From: Humulus lupulus
Lineage: Eukaryota; Streptophyta; Magnoliopsida; Rosales; Cannabaceae
Reading direction: 5' to 3'
Length of the DNA: 64,000 nt
NCBI RefSeq assembly: GCF_963169125.1
Contig: NC_084800.1
Location: 53,118,866-53,182,865 of the forward strand
Under the pieces are notes generated by a model that saw nothing but the letters and a program-made list of their open reading frames with translations, did no database searches and was not told where the DNA came from. Numbering within the stretch: the stretch's first letter is position 1; every line of letters starts with the position of its first letter. A program made the translations under genes and the position numbers. This document shows, piece after piece, positions 23,210-34,303 of this stretch.

Positions 23210-23581
23210 TGTAATGCCCCACGTCACTATGGCTACTTCCTGGAATGACGATTGGCCCTACAAACAAACACAAGTCTTTCCAGCATACTTTGTCCTCGTT
23301 CACACACTTTCTGGGAAAACTTCCCAGGAGGTCACCCATCATAAGACTACTCTAGGTCAAGCACGCTTAACTTTGGAGTTCTCAAGTGGGCTATCGAAAA
23401 GAATATGCATCTTGTTGGAATAGGTAGTACCCATCATTCAATTTAAGCCATCTTCAACTGTGTAGTCTCATACCTACACAGTCTTAGAATCATCACACTT
23501 GACCTTCCCCAGGCAATGTGGGATTGCACAGCTTTTTAATCGGTCTTTCCCCCTGCAGATCATGGGATTCTGACTATCACA
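23210..23581 (-). mobile_element. Cassandra-type TRIM solo LTR carrying 5S rRNA sequence, TSD AATAG
   Basis: On the minus strand it starts TGTGATAGTCAGAATCCC and ends GGGGCATTACA, 372 bases, flanked by AATAG on both sides (23205-23209, 23582-23586). It contains, on the minus strand, about 100 bases closely resembling plant 5S rRNA: AGAACTCCAAAGTTAAGCG, TGCTTGACCTAGAGTAGT and GATGGGTGACCTCCTGGGAA, covering the internal pol III promoter region. LTRs with embedded 5S sequence are the hallmark of Cassandra. No internal domain remains. Confidence 0.9.
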
Positions 23582-23936
23582 AATAGCATGAGATGTAGAT
23601 AAATCAAAAAGAAAATTGTGACTTTTAGCCAATTGACATGAGGAATAAATATGGGTTTCATTATATGAAAAATATTGATTACATCTTTGCAAAACATTAT
23701 TGACAATTTCAAGATTTACATGCCCAAGTCTTGCATGCCAAATGGTAGCAGGCGACTGATGATGAACACGAAATTGAGAAAGAGTGTGAAGAGTTGAGGA
23801 AGACTTGAGAATTGTGGAAAGATAGGCATATTTGGCTGGAGATTGTGAGTCAGCTTGTAAGGATTTGAAAGCTTGGAGTGTGTATAGGCCATTATTAAGA
23901 GCTCCTTCACGTGGAAGCCTTCTCGTGGACACATCT
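23582..23936 (-). pseudogene. Copia-1: GAG-pre-integrase domain
   Basis: On the minus strand the frame reads RRLPREGALNNGLYTLQAFK and then ATIWHARLGHVNLEIVNNVL, the conserved WHxRLGH zinc-finger start of the Copia integrase region. It then reads SSCQLAKSHNFLF. It is cut downstream by the Cassandra LTR and upstream (23937) by an LTR. The residues RIKD at 28554-28566 continue into VSTRRLPREG across that LTR. Confidence 0.82.
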
Positions 23937-26900
23937 TGTTGGGCATAGTGCCCTTAAATCAATGAAAGTAGTTCATTATTTATGAAATTTATAAAAGAAA
24001 TATTTTTATATGTAATTAATTTTTATTATTATTGAATAATATTTAGATAAATATCAGAAAATTCCTAATTCATTAATGTAGTTATAATCTTGTATTGGTA
24101 TGAGATGATTAAGATTATAGATAATGATTAAATAGTCCACAATTTATATTAAAGTTTTGGAATCTTTAATCAAACACTGCTAGTATGGTACACTAGTATT
24201 ATGAATACATGTGATTTAGATCCGAATCACTGGTGTAGTAGGACATCTTAGTGGAGGTGCTTTATATAAAAAGATTGTATAGGATTGGACTGGATATGTA
24301 TTTAACTCTTTATTAAAATATTTTTTACTATAAATAGTTATAATCATATCACTCGATGATCATATGCTAATCAATCTAAATCCCGAAGTTATCATGAACT
24401 CATGTTTATGTTATTTTGGTCCTTTGATTCACTCGTTAAGGTCTGTCAGAATGATCAGGCTAAAAACTTTTGTTTTGGGAGCTCATTAACGTAGATGGCT
24501 GGGGACATGATTTATAGATATGGAATCCAAGTCTTCTTCATATGAAGATTGAATAATGGTTCCCCAAAGTGTTAATTCTGGAACTGAATAGTTTGAGGCC
24601 TCTAATTTATAAAAGGTTTATAAATTAATTGTTCGCTAGTGAATTAATGATCCTTAAGGATAAAGAGGTAATTAGATGGGTAAAACAGTAATTTTACCTA
24701 GCTCTAATTATGAACCAATTATTGGAGGATTGAATTGCATGAAGTGATTAAATCAATGGACACTTAATATAGTACTCAGTAAATATAAGTCTATAATTAC
24801 AAGAGTTCAATCCCATATTTTTAGTGGAATAATATTGAGATTAATAAATAAGATTATTATATTAAAGACCTTTAATTAATAATCTAAATTTATTAGAGCT
24901 TGAAATTATAGGTCCATAGGTCCCCAGATTAGCTCTATAAACAATGTACAGGGTAAGAGAATCACTAGAACAAGTATGGGTATAATTGTCAAGAAAATAA
25001 GTTTTTGGGCAAATACGTAATTATGAGATAATTATGAAAAATATATTTATTATTTAATTAATTGTAGTTTTCGTAATTATTAATTAATTAATTAAAGTAA
25101 TTAGTTTTGAATTAATTATGTTATCTTATTTTGAATTAATTTGAGAAATTAATTTAATATTTAAATTTTAGAAATTTAAATTTAGATAAATGATTTGAAA
25201 TAAATCATATATCTTATCTGAGTTATTAGATTGATTTTGAATCAATTTAAATTCAATTGAATATATTTTGAATATAATAATAGTTAAAATTTATTTTAAT
25301 TGAATTAATTAAAAAAATATTTAATAAAACCCTAGATGACTAATATAAATATATATATTATTATATTTATCTCAAAAAAAGGATACAGATCGTAATATCC
25401 AGTCTGACTGAAAAAGAGAGTTTTCTCAGGGAGAAAATAAATTGTTTAACCCTTTTTCTTTATCCAAACTTCATTGATCTCATGTGTTGAGAATATCAAT
25501 GGAGTCCTAAATTGTCCTATTGAATCTCTACGTGCCCACACACGTCCTGTTGTGTTGAGATTACGATATAGAAGACTTTGGTGTGAGTCTTGCATGCTTG
25601 GATAGGATAATCGTTTGTTATACAAAAAAATAGCAAGGACACTTGATAGGCTTGAAGAGATAAATTGTAATGCCCCAAAATCTCTAATAAGGTTTAGGAC
25701 CTTGATTAGGAGGCCGGGAGGGCCATAATTGATTTATTATGCCATTAAATGATTATATGCATGTTTATGTGAATTATATTATAATATGATGATAAATGCA
25801 TGCATATGGGTTCATTTTTTAATTATAAGGGCATTTTGGTAATTTGGCCCGTTGATGGCGTGATTGTGTATTTTCATGCATGTGGGTGAATTATGAGTAA
25901 TACCACATTATATGTGGATTTGTTCGAGCCATTCGACATGAGACGATCTTTGAATGCAAGTTATCGGTCTCGTCATAACGGGGTTGGTTTCGGGGCTCGG
26001 AGTGAGTCTCGGGGTAATTTGGTGATTAGAACATTGCCGGGAATTAAAGAGTAATGGGATATGATTTATTAGCATTTGAGAATATTGGAAGTATCGGGAA
26101 TTGGGGGGTAAAATTATAATTAACGAGATAGGCGAGAAATGATGGTTTTGCCCTTGGGGGCTGTTAAGAAAATAAATATGACCTAGGGGCATTTTGGTCT
26201 TTTGACCTTAAGATATATGTCAGCCATAGGAAGTTGTAAGAAGCTTAAGCAAAAACAGAGTAGCTGGTTTCTTCTCCCGTTCATCTTCTCTTTCTCCTTT
26301 CCTTTGAATTTTTTAAGTTCCATTTGAGGATTCAAGCTAGGGAATCAAGCCTTGAGGGTTTAGGATTGTGTTCAGCCATTGAAGATGGTTTAATCTTGAG
26401 CTTGAGGTAAGATTCAGCCATGAAATTTCTGGTTTTTACTCTATTTTGAAGTTAGTTTTGAGTTAGAACTTTTGATTATAGATAGAGTAATTGGTGTGGT
26501 TTTTGGTGGTTCAAAGCTTGTGTTTTGTTGTGGGAATGTTGATTGTGTTGTGGGGATGCTTGGTTTTGATTTGGAGATTTTTGGGTAAGTTTTGGAAGGA
26601 TTAAAAGAGTGAAAAAATGAGGTTTTGATGGGAGAAAACAGGGGTTTTTGGCTGATGGCCAGGCAATGTTGTGGCGCTTGGGAGGCAATGTCGCGGCATA
26701 GGGTGCAGGAGCTTGAGGCTGGCGCCTCTGTTTGGGAGGCGGGCCGCAGCGTGGTGAATGTAGGGTCGCGACCCTTAAGAGCATTTTTGGCCAAAATTGG
26801 ATTTTTGGCTTGGGGACTCAAACCTTAGGCCTCGGGATCGTTCCTACTACCCGGTTTAGTGGGATTTGATGTTCCGGAGGCTAGGTCTAGGTCTGGGAAC

Positions 26901-28553
26901 CTTTATTATTGATTTTATTGATGGAATCCCATATTTGGTTATGACTAGGTGACCGCTAAGGGATTAAATGATTGATCGTTCTCAAAGGTCGTTCAATTAT
27001 TATTTCTCGCTCAAACCAAAGGTAAGAAAACTGCACCATGTATATGACATGCATGGTTATTATTAAGGCATGTCGAGTGTTTAAATGTAATGCATGTGAT
27101 GCACGAGAAACATGTGGCTAGGGCATGCCATGAATGTTAAATGTGAGATTGATCAGAGCTTGAGTTTCTGTGTCTGTGCATGATCCTAATTATGCTAGCA
27201 ATAGTTAAGTAAGCATGTTGAATGCCCTATATTCAGATATTTGACATATGATATATGCTTGGTAGCATTGCTTACTTGTGCGTGGCACTGACTTACTAGT
27301 CAGAATCAACAATGGTGTCAGATCTGTCTGTGAAGCTGTGACTTATAGTCAAGTTCAACAACGGTACTGAGCACTGGTCGTGTGTTACTGACCTAAGAGT
27401 CAGGAGCGACATAAATGTCATGAACGTAGAGCCGATAAAAGATTAGATCTAATCGACATCTGCATTGAATGACTCATATGGAGCATTGATGCCGGACCAA
27501 CCCTAAGTTCTATGAAAATTATAAGCGCTTGTCTAGTCTATGACTAGTTACTCAGAGTCAAGGCCAAAGGCCTAGGTGACTGCTTTGTCACATGGCTGAG
27601 GGAAACAGAATTCCATGTTAGTGAATCTATGGTCACTCGGTAGGTTTATGTTGGTAACTATTTCATCAAATACCTATCTTGTTTAAGCTAGTGAAATGAT
27701 CACTTATTTGTAAAGCCCAGGTGACCGTATCGTCACATGGCTAATGGGAACGGAACCCACCTTAGTGACTATTACAACTGTCACTCTACTATTTGGGGCT
27801 ATAATTCCAGCATGGTTACCGGAACCACCAGTGTTAAATCACTTATCTGATTAGGATTGACTTGATAGTCATCCATTCAGGAGGGCATGATTCCTTATCC
27901 TGGATACCCATCATTATCAGAACTTATTTGCATGCTTGAATAGGGCTATACTTACTAGGCATGCACGTTATGACTTGATGGCATGATATTACTGATCATG
28001 AGCATGTTGAGTTTTCTTGCTGGGCTTCGGCTCACGGGTGCTATGTGGTGCAGATAAAGGCAAAAGAAAGTTGGACCATCCTTGAGTCTGAGAGCTTAGG
28101 TGACGATGTGTACATATGCGGCTGCTCGACCGCCACAACCGAGGGTTGAAAGAGGAACTAGGGTTAAACCCTGTTTTGCCGCTTAAATTGGATGATTGTA
28201 AATATTTTCTTGTAATTAACCTTTAAATTATATTTTTGGGATCCCAATGTATACAGTAAACGTTTTAGTGAAACATTATATCTTAACCAAAAATTTTAAT
28301 CCCTAAACCGCTAATCATACTTAGTTACACGATTATGGCCAAATGACTCGATTAGTGAGTTTAGCACTGTTTAAAATGCGCACCGTAACGACCCCTGGAG
28401 TTTAGGGCGTTACATAAATCTTCTTCTATTAGATTAATATATATAAATCATAGGATCGCATACATATAAAATGGTTTTATATATAGAATTTTTGTAATCT
28501 ACTAGGGTCATAAATCGCATTCCACTGTGCACTCGGAAAATCTGTTTCCAACA
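23937..28553 (+). mobile_element. Solo LTR, Angela-like, split by a nested solo LTR
   Basis: It starts TGTTGGGCATAG at 23937 and ends TTTCCAACA at 28553. The flanks are CATCT (23932-23936) and CATCC (28554-28558), one mismatch. Without the nested 2749-base insert and its duplication it is 1863 bases, the same size as the Copia-2 LTRs, and it shares words with them such as CATGTGTTGAGAAT, but overall it is a distinct subfamily. It sits in Copia-1 between protease and GAG-pre-integrase, and that reading frame continues exactly across it. Confidence 0.85.
25666..28414 (+). mobile_element. Solo LTR, family A copy B (2749 bp), TSD TAAAT
   Basis: Starts TGTAATGCCCC, ends GGGCGTTACA, flanked by TAAAT at 25661-25665 and 28415-28419. 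It is nested inside another solo LTR. Landmarks: the perfect palindrome GGGTCGCGACCC at 26763-26774 within a GC-rich block (26663-26780), AAGGTAAGAAAACTGCACC near 27020, GCTGGGCTTCGGCTCACGGG near 28020, and TGGGATCCCA at 28237-28246. It is the longest copy, about 450 bases more than copies C and D. No coding sequence. Confidence 0.92.
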
Positions 28554-29110
28554 CATCCTTTATTCTATAAGAGTTGGAATAGAATTCAAGAAAGACATTA
28601 TTGCCAAAACAAAATTGAGAAACAAATGGGAGATTAGTAGCTAATTGAGGAACATGATAGACATTATGTAAGTGAAAATAATGATTATAAGTATTGAGAG
28701 AAGTATTGTCAATGGAAGTAATAGGGATTGAGTGGCCATTACGTATTGTTACAGAGTCAGAGATGGTGAAAAGCACCATAATCAAGAAGCCAAGTAACAT
28801 CAGCAACTGTATTAGCAGTAGCAACCATAGCTAAAACTGAATATGTGGTCAACTGTGAAGCAGTGATCTATAATGCTGGAAGGTTCAAATCAAATCAGGT
28901 ATAGCAGTTGTAGGCATTGTGCCTAGGGTGGAACCAGACTTGGCAGATGATTCTTGACCCATTTGCAACTCTTGAACTTGTTAAAGCATCACGATTGGAG
29001 TTGGGGTATGTCGAATGGTGAGGATTCCCATGGCCATGAGTAGATCGATTCCAAGAAGGGCAATATGGTTGTTGTTAGCAATAAGAAACATTGGCCACAA
29101 TGGTGGCTGC
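28554..29110 (-). pseudogene. Copia-1: end of gag and protease region
   Basis: Directly beyond the Copia-2 insertion point the minus strand reads decayed gag tail (about 29105-28950), then a protease-like stretch with TWLLDYGAFHHL (the family's W-LDSGATHH active site with Ser replaced by Tyr). It continues SVTIRNGHSIPITSI, FHLHNVYHVPQLATNL and FLEFYSNSYRIKD. Stops and frame slips are present. Confidence 0.7.
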
Positions 29111-30958
29111 TGTTGGGGTTTTATGCCCTAATTAAAACCCAAATTCTTTGTAATCTTATTTTATTATCAATAAAAGAATAGAAATCATTTTTTGACTTGG
29201 TCAATCACTTTGCTCACATGTTTTATTTTCATGATTATTTGTTTAATATAAACTTCTATTAAATCCCGAGCATATAGCTAATCTTATTTATAGTGACGTA
29301 ATCACAGTGGAATATAAATATGATTATATGTTCAAAATAAGTTAGTCCTAAGATTAGTCAGTGCACTGGATTTACATTGACTTGCCAATCTACGATATGA
29401 TCTACTTACACATTACAGTGTTATGTTATTTCCAGAACATTAGCAAAGTAGATAATATCAGATGTATATGTTACATCGGACAGGACCGATATTGACAGTT
29501 GATAAGATACGTAAACATGCCGTTATTATCTATTCTAGTCATATCATATAGTTGACCATAGGTCAATTCATTCTCAATTCTGAGTGGTTAGTATTCTAAC
29601 TGATTGTATTATTTGAGTTCTTTGACTTGTTCGTTACCAGCTTACCCTACGGACTAGCCCATACTTACATCTTAGGAACTCGGTAGTATAATTGAGTGGG
29701 AGTGTTAATCATAGATACGAACATCTATAGCTTCTGATGAAGAAGTGAAACGATGGTTTCCTTTTAGTTTGGTTCAAGGTGTTAAATGATAGAGATCTCA
29801 TTTCAGTAATTAAATTAGTTTACTGAAATATCATTTACAAGGAACTAAGTGTTTTAAGGATAAAATACAATGAGGGGTAAAACGGTATTTTAGTCCTATC
29901 TCATTGTAGACCGTCTATAGAGGATTGAGTGATAATTATGGTTGTAACAATGGATAATTAATAGCGTATCTATATTTGTTATAGAGCGTTTTATGAATTC
30001 AAGAGTGCAATTCCAAGTCTATAGTGAAGTCACGAGGAATTAATAAGTTAGTAAATTTATTTGTTAGATTTATGATAACTTATTGGAGCTTGATTTCATA
30101 GGCCCATGGTCCCCATTGTACCTTGGATAAAATCATCTAGATAGTCTCAATTAATTGATTTAATCATCAAAGTTGACCAGGTCAATTTTGGATAGTTTCA
30201 CAGAGTTGTGTAATTTTGAGAAGAAAAGAGAAATTATGGCAGATTTATTAATTAAGATAAATTGGTATCTAAATTAATAAATAAATTTAAATCAAGGTTC
30301 AAATTATAAATAATTAATTTGATAAAGGATTTAAATAATTATTTAATTAATTAAATCAATAGAAAATAATACAGGCCTTGATTTTAAGTCCAATGAGCTT
30401 ATAATCAAATGGGAAATTTCACGGGCCTATAGCCCATGATAATTTCGACCTAGGGCTTCAAAATAGCTATTATTATTATTATTTTTTAATTAAATTAAAT
30501 GGCCTAATTGAGTCTATAAAAGGAGTGCTTAGAGAGAAGATTTGAGAGACGACAGATAAGTCACAAGTCAGATTTTCTGATAGTTTTATATTCTCTCTAA
30601 ACACAAGTCCTTTTCTAAGCCACTTTGTTATTTTCTCTTCTTCTCTCTATATCTATCTCATGTGTTGAGAATTGCCCACACTAGTCTAGGTGGTTCTCTA
30701 AGGATACATTGGAAGATCGTGAAGAAAATAGAAGATCGGTTCAGTTTCTTGATAATACTCTGCGACAGAGAGGATACAAGAGTTAGAGAAACTGAAGGAA
30801 GGACTCTTTAATTCCGCTGCGTATACTGTAAGTATTATATTATTTGTTTCTCTTTGAATTCAATTTTAGAAACATGTTTTAGGCTATCTCGTATTAATTT
30901 GTTTAATATTAGATATACATGAAAATAAATAAAGATCCTGTATAAGCTTTTTCCAACA
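29111..30958 (+). repeat. 5' LTR of Copia-2 (1848 bp)
   Basis: TGTTGGGG... to ...TTCCAACA. The promoter TATAAAAGG is at 30515-30523, followed by a transcribed leader with CATGTGTTGAGAATTGCC. It differs from the 3' LTR by scattered substitutions and lacks a 13-base stretch near 30170, which accounts for the length difference. Confidence 0.92.
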
Positions 30959-33424
30959 ACTGGCCTGAGAGCATTTGGTAATCTTTATTTTCATGCATGA
31001 ACATGTTTAAAATTGGATTATTTGATATGTTTGAATAATTGGATGGTTTTCATGTTTTTATGAGCATATTGATTTTATGTGAATTTTAACAATTTTTAGG
31101 TTATTTTGTTGTGTTTTCTATGCTATTAATTTTTATATATGTTTTATTTTGTGTAAAACATGTTAAAATTAATTAGAAAATGGTTTTGGTTTGAAAAATT
31201 GCTCAAAAAAAAATTTTGAACAAAATTTGCACTGGCTCCCATGCGCGCGCGCACCCAAGCCCCGCGCGCGCGCCACCAGCAGCCACAGCACTCGGGTGAA
31301 CAGTACCCGATACGGGTACTGTTCATCTAGATTTTTTAATTTTTTTTTAATTTTTATTTTTTGAAAAATAAATAAAATTAAAATTGTAGAAATTTATTAT
31401 GTATAATCGAAACCTAAAATATATTTTTTGTTTTATCATTTAAATTTTTTAAAATAAGATATTTTGGTTAGTTGAGATTTAAATAATTAGATATTTTCTA
31501 CAAAGATTCAAATTCAAATTTAAAATTAGACTAACAACTTAATTTTAAATATTTTAATATATTAAAATATTAGAATTATGATATCAGATATTTAAGATAT
31601 TTTCATTTAAATTCTTGATATTTTTATTAAATCTTTATTTGAAAATATAAATATCTTTTTATTCTATAGTTTTTAATATTTAAATTATTTGAAATTTAAT
31701 ATTGTTAGTTAGATATTTTTATGGATATTTGAATTTTTTTAACTATTTGAGATATTTTAGGCTTGTTATAACTATTTGTATTTTATTATTTTTAAATGGT
31801 TAAAATATTAGATAATAGTTGTAACAACACAAGATATTTTTTTGAAAATAGTTTAGATATTGATTTTAAAATTTAGAATTGTTTAAATTTTGAAAAATAT
31901 CATTTTTTTTCAGCCAATAAATAAAATATTTTTTTTAATAAATGGGATTTAAATTAACTTTGGTTAATTGTTGATAAATCCTATTTAAATTAAATTAATA
32001 TATTTTTTTCAAATTAACCTAAAACCAAGTTGATTGTTGATAAATGAAATTTAAATTAACTATTGTTAATTGTTGATAAATTTAATTTAAATTGACTTAT
32101 TTTTGTAACAATTTAATTAATTTGAATTTTTTTTATAAATTCTAGATAATTAATTGTGGTATTTTTGCAAATAAAATAAATTGTGGTATTTTTGCATAAA
32201 TTCATAGAATTGCTCATATAGTAACATGATTAGGCCCATCAAATTATAATATGTATGTTTGCACTATATGTGGTATTTTTGCAATTGGGCTTAGATGCAT
32301 ATAGTGGCACATATGTTTGTTAGATATATGGTATTTTGCCAAATAAAATATTCATAAAATGATATGTTTTATTTGGGCCCATTAGAAAATGTAAAGTTTA
32401 AATTCCTCTCTTGTGGGTGATTCCACTTGTGAATGCCCATTTGCTTTGCATGACTATAGTAGGCCTAATCAATTAATAACATTTAATAAAACGAAGGTTT
32501 AAATTCCTGTCTTTTGGACCTTGTATGGAAGAGAGGGGGCCTTTGTAGTGGGAACGACATACTGGACCCAGCCCTCCTCCATACAAGCTCAATTGTTAAG
32601 GCCCATTTACCTGAGTTGGACTTAATTGTATAGGTTCATTATATTAGTTAAACCTAAATATTGATTAGCCACAAATTAATTCTAAATTAATTGAATTTGT
32701 TTCAATGTGACACTTTAGAATTAATAAGAAATTATAGGACTTTGGTTTTAAAAAATTTAATCTGTTTAATTTTTTTTTTTTGGAAAACCATAGTCATTAA
32801 TTTTCTAAAAATAAATAATAAAAATACTAATTTTAATTTTATAATGAGCTTATTTTAAGAATTTTATTCGATCTCCACCGTTGGTTTAACATAGTCAATA
32901 GCTTAATGGGGCCTCGAGGCGCTTTGATTCGTCCCCCTACGGAAGGTGTTCATTAGTTATTTTGACAAGGTTAGATTTCGAAAGATAGATAATTATAGGT
33001 CAAATTCTACTAGACTCACCCCTACGGTGACTACTAGAACTAAATCTATGATTATTGAAACCGTGGGTCTAGCTCATAAAATAAGAGATTTTTTTTTCTT
33101 ATTTTGATCAAATAGTAGGTTGTTAATAATGGTGTCCATTATTAAATGAGTTTACAACTCTATTTAACTAGTGATATTTTTTACTCTCGCCAACCGGGAC
33201 AAGGATATCATAGATTAGTTAAAAACCTAAAGAAATAGAGATATGATTGTTTTTGGTATTTTTTCTCATATCTTACATATTTTTGGTATATGTTGTGTTA
33301 TATCTTGAAATTTGTGTGAATAGAAGTTTTATTGAGCAAATGTGATTGATTTCTATTTTATTGATAATTTGTAGTTTTAAGCTAAGTAGTGTTTGTGTCT
33401 ACTCCCATCCCTTCTCAACTTTCG
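30959..33424 (+). other. Copia-2 leader (untranslated, 2.4 kb)
   Basis: It starts with the primer-binding-like TGGCCTGAGAGC at about 30961. It is mostly AT-rich and non-coding. It contains a GC-rich island at 31235-31325 with (CG)n runs and a perfect hairpin with 13-bp arms (31297-31325). Several copies of TGTGGTATTTTTGCA lie at 32155-32290, and blocks such as CCCCTACGG occur twice near 32933 and 33019. Long leaders are usual in the Angela lineage, where they hold dimerisation and packaging signals (family knowledge; not shown here). Confidence 0.7.
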
Positions 33425-34297
33425 ATGGAGAAACTCACTAGAAAAAACTTCCTTAATTGGAAGCAGAATATCAACATAAAGTTGATTGGTGACAACTCCG
33501 AGTTCGTCATGATTGAGGAATCCCCAGAACGAGCATCGTCTCTGCACGTTCTTGATAGCACCGTAAATGCTTGGATAACACCGTCTCCACACGTACGTGA
33601 TGGCACCGTGAGTTCTCGGATGGCATCATGTCTGCACGTTCGTGCTCAACTCAACTATGGTCTGACGCAGCTCATGAACGAGCTTCAGATTATTGAACCT
33701 GTCATGGGTGGACCTAGTAAAGGAGGTGAAAATAAGACTACTGATGTTGCTGCTGATCTAGCTAAGGTTGAAGCTCATCCAGCTTCGTCTTCGAAGGCTA
33801 GAAACAAGAGGAAAGGTGGACAAAACAACAACCCCAAGCCTACAAAGGCTGCAAAGACGAGTGCACAACCACGTGCACAGACGCCTAAGAGGAAGAACAT
33901 GAAAAACAAGAAAGGTAAAGATAAATGTTTTCACTGCAAAGAGAATGGGCATTGGAAAAGAGATTGCCCCAAGTTTCTAGCAGCTAAAAACAAAGGTAAT
34001 GATTATAGTTCATTTATCTTAGAAACATGTGTTTTAGAGAATGATAAATCCATTTGGATTATTGATTCTGGATCTACCAACCATGTTTGCAACTCTTTAC
34101 AGCTTCTTGAATCATGGGAGGAAGTGTACGAAGGCGGCTTAAAGCTTAGAGTTGGGAACGGAGCGTTCGTTGCGGTCCAAGCTAGAGGAAGAGCTCGTCT
34201 GAAGTTTGGAAATAAATACTTAATTTTAAAAGATGTATTTTTTATTCCAGATTTTAGTAGAAATTTAACTTCAGTTTCCATGTTGCAATTAGAATGA
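33425..34297 (+). pseudogene. Copia-2 gag (shortened) and protease
   Basis: ATG at 33425 (MEKLTRKNFLNWKQN), 290 codons to TGA at 34295. The N-terminus is normal Copia gag for about 35 residues. It then changes into three imperfect 15-residue repeats (33533-33650, each with a SLHV/SPHV-type core) in place of the usual UBN2 capsid-like domain. It resumes near GLTQLMNELQ with the basic linker, the zinc knuckle CFHCKENGHWKRDC, and the protease active site WIIDSGSTNHVC. The TGA stop is in the same frame as the downstream ORF, so one codon separates gag-protease from integrase. Confidence 0.85.
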
Positions 34298-34303
34298 TTT
34301 GTT

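Noticed and set aside
23300..23425. A functional 5S rRNA gene
   Set aside because: The similarity is partial and lies inside a Cassandra LTR with its own TSD, so it is a retroelement-borne copy, not rDNA.
26441..26828. ORFs of 67-126 codons in solo LTR B (both strands)
   Set aside because: They overlap each other on both strands across the GC-rich palindrome block, lack motifs, and have no counterpart in copies A, C or D.
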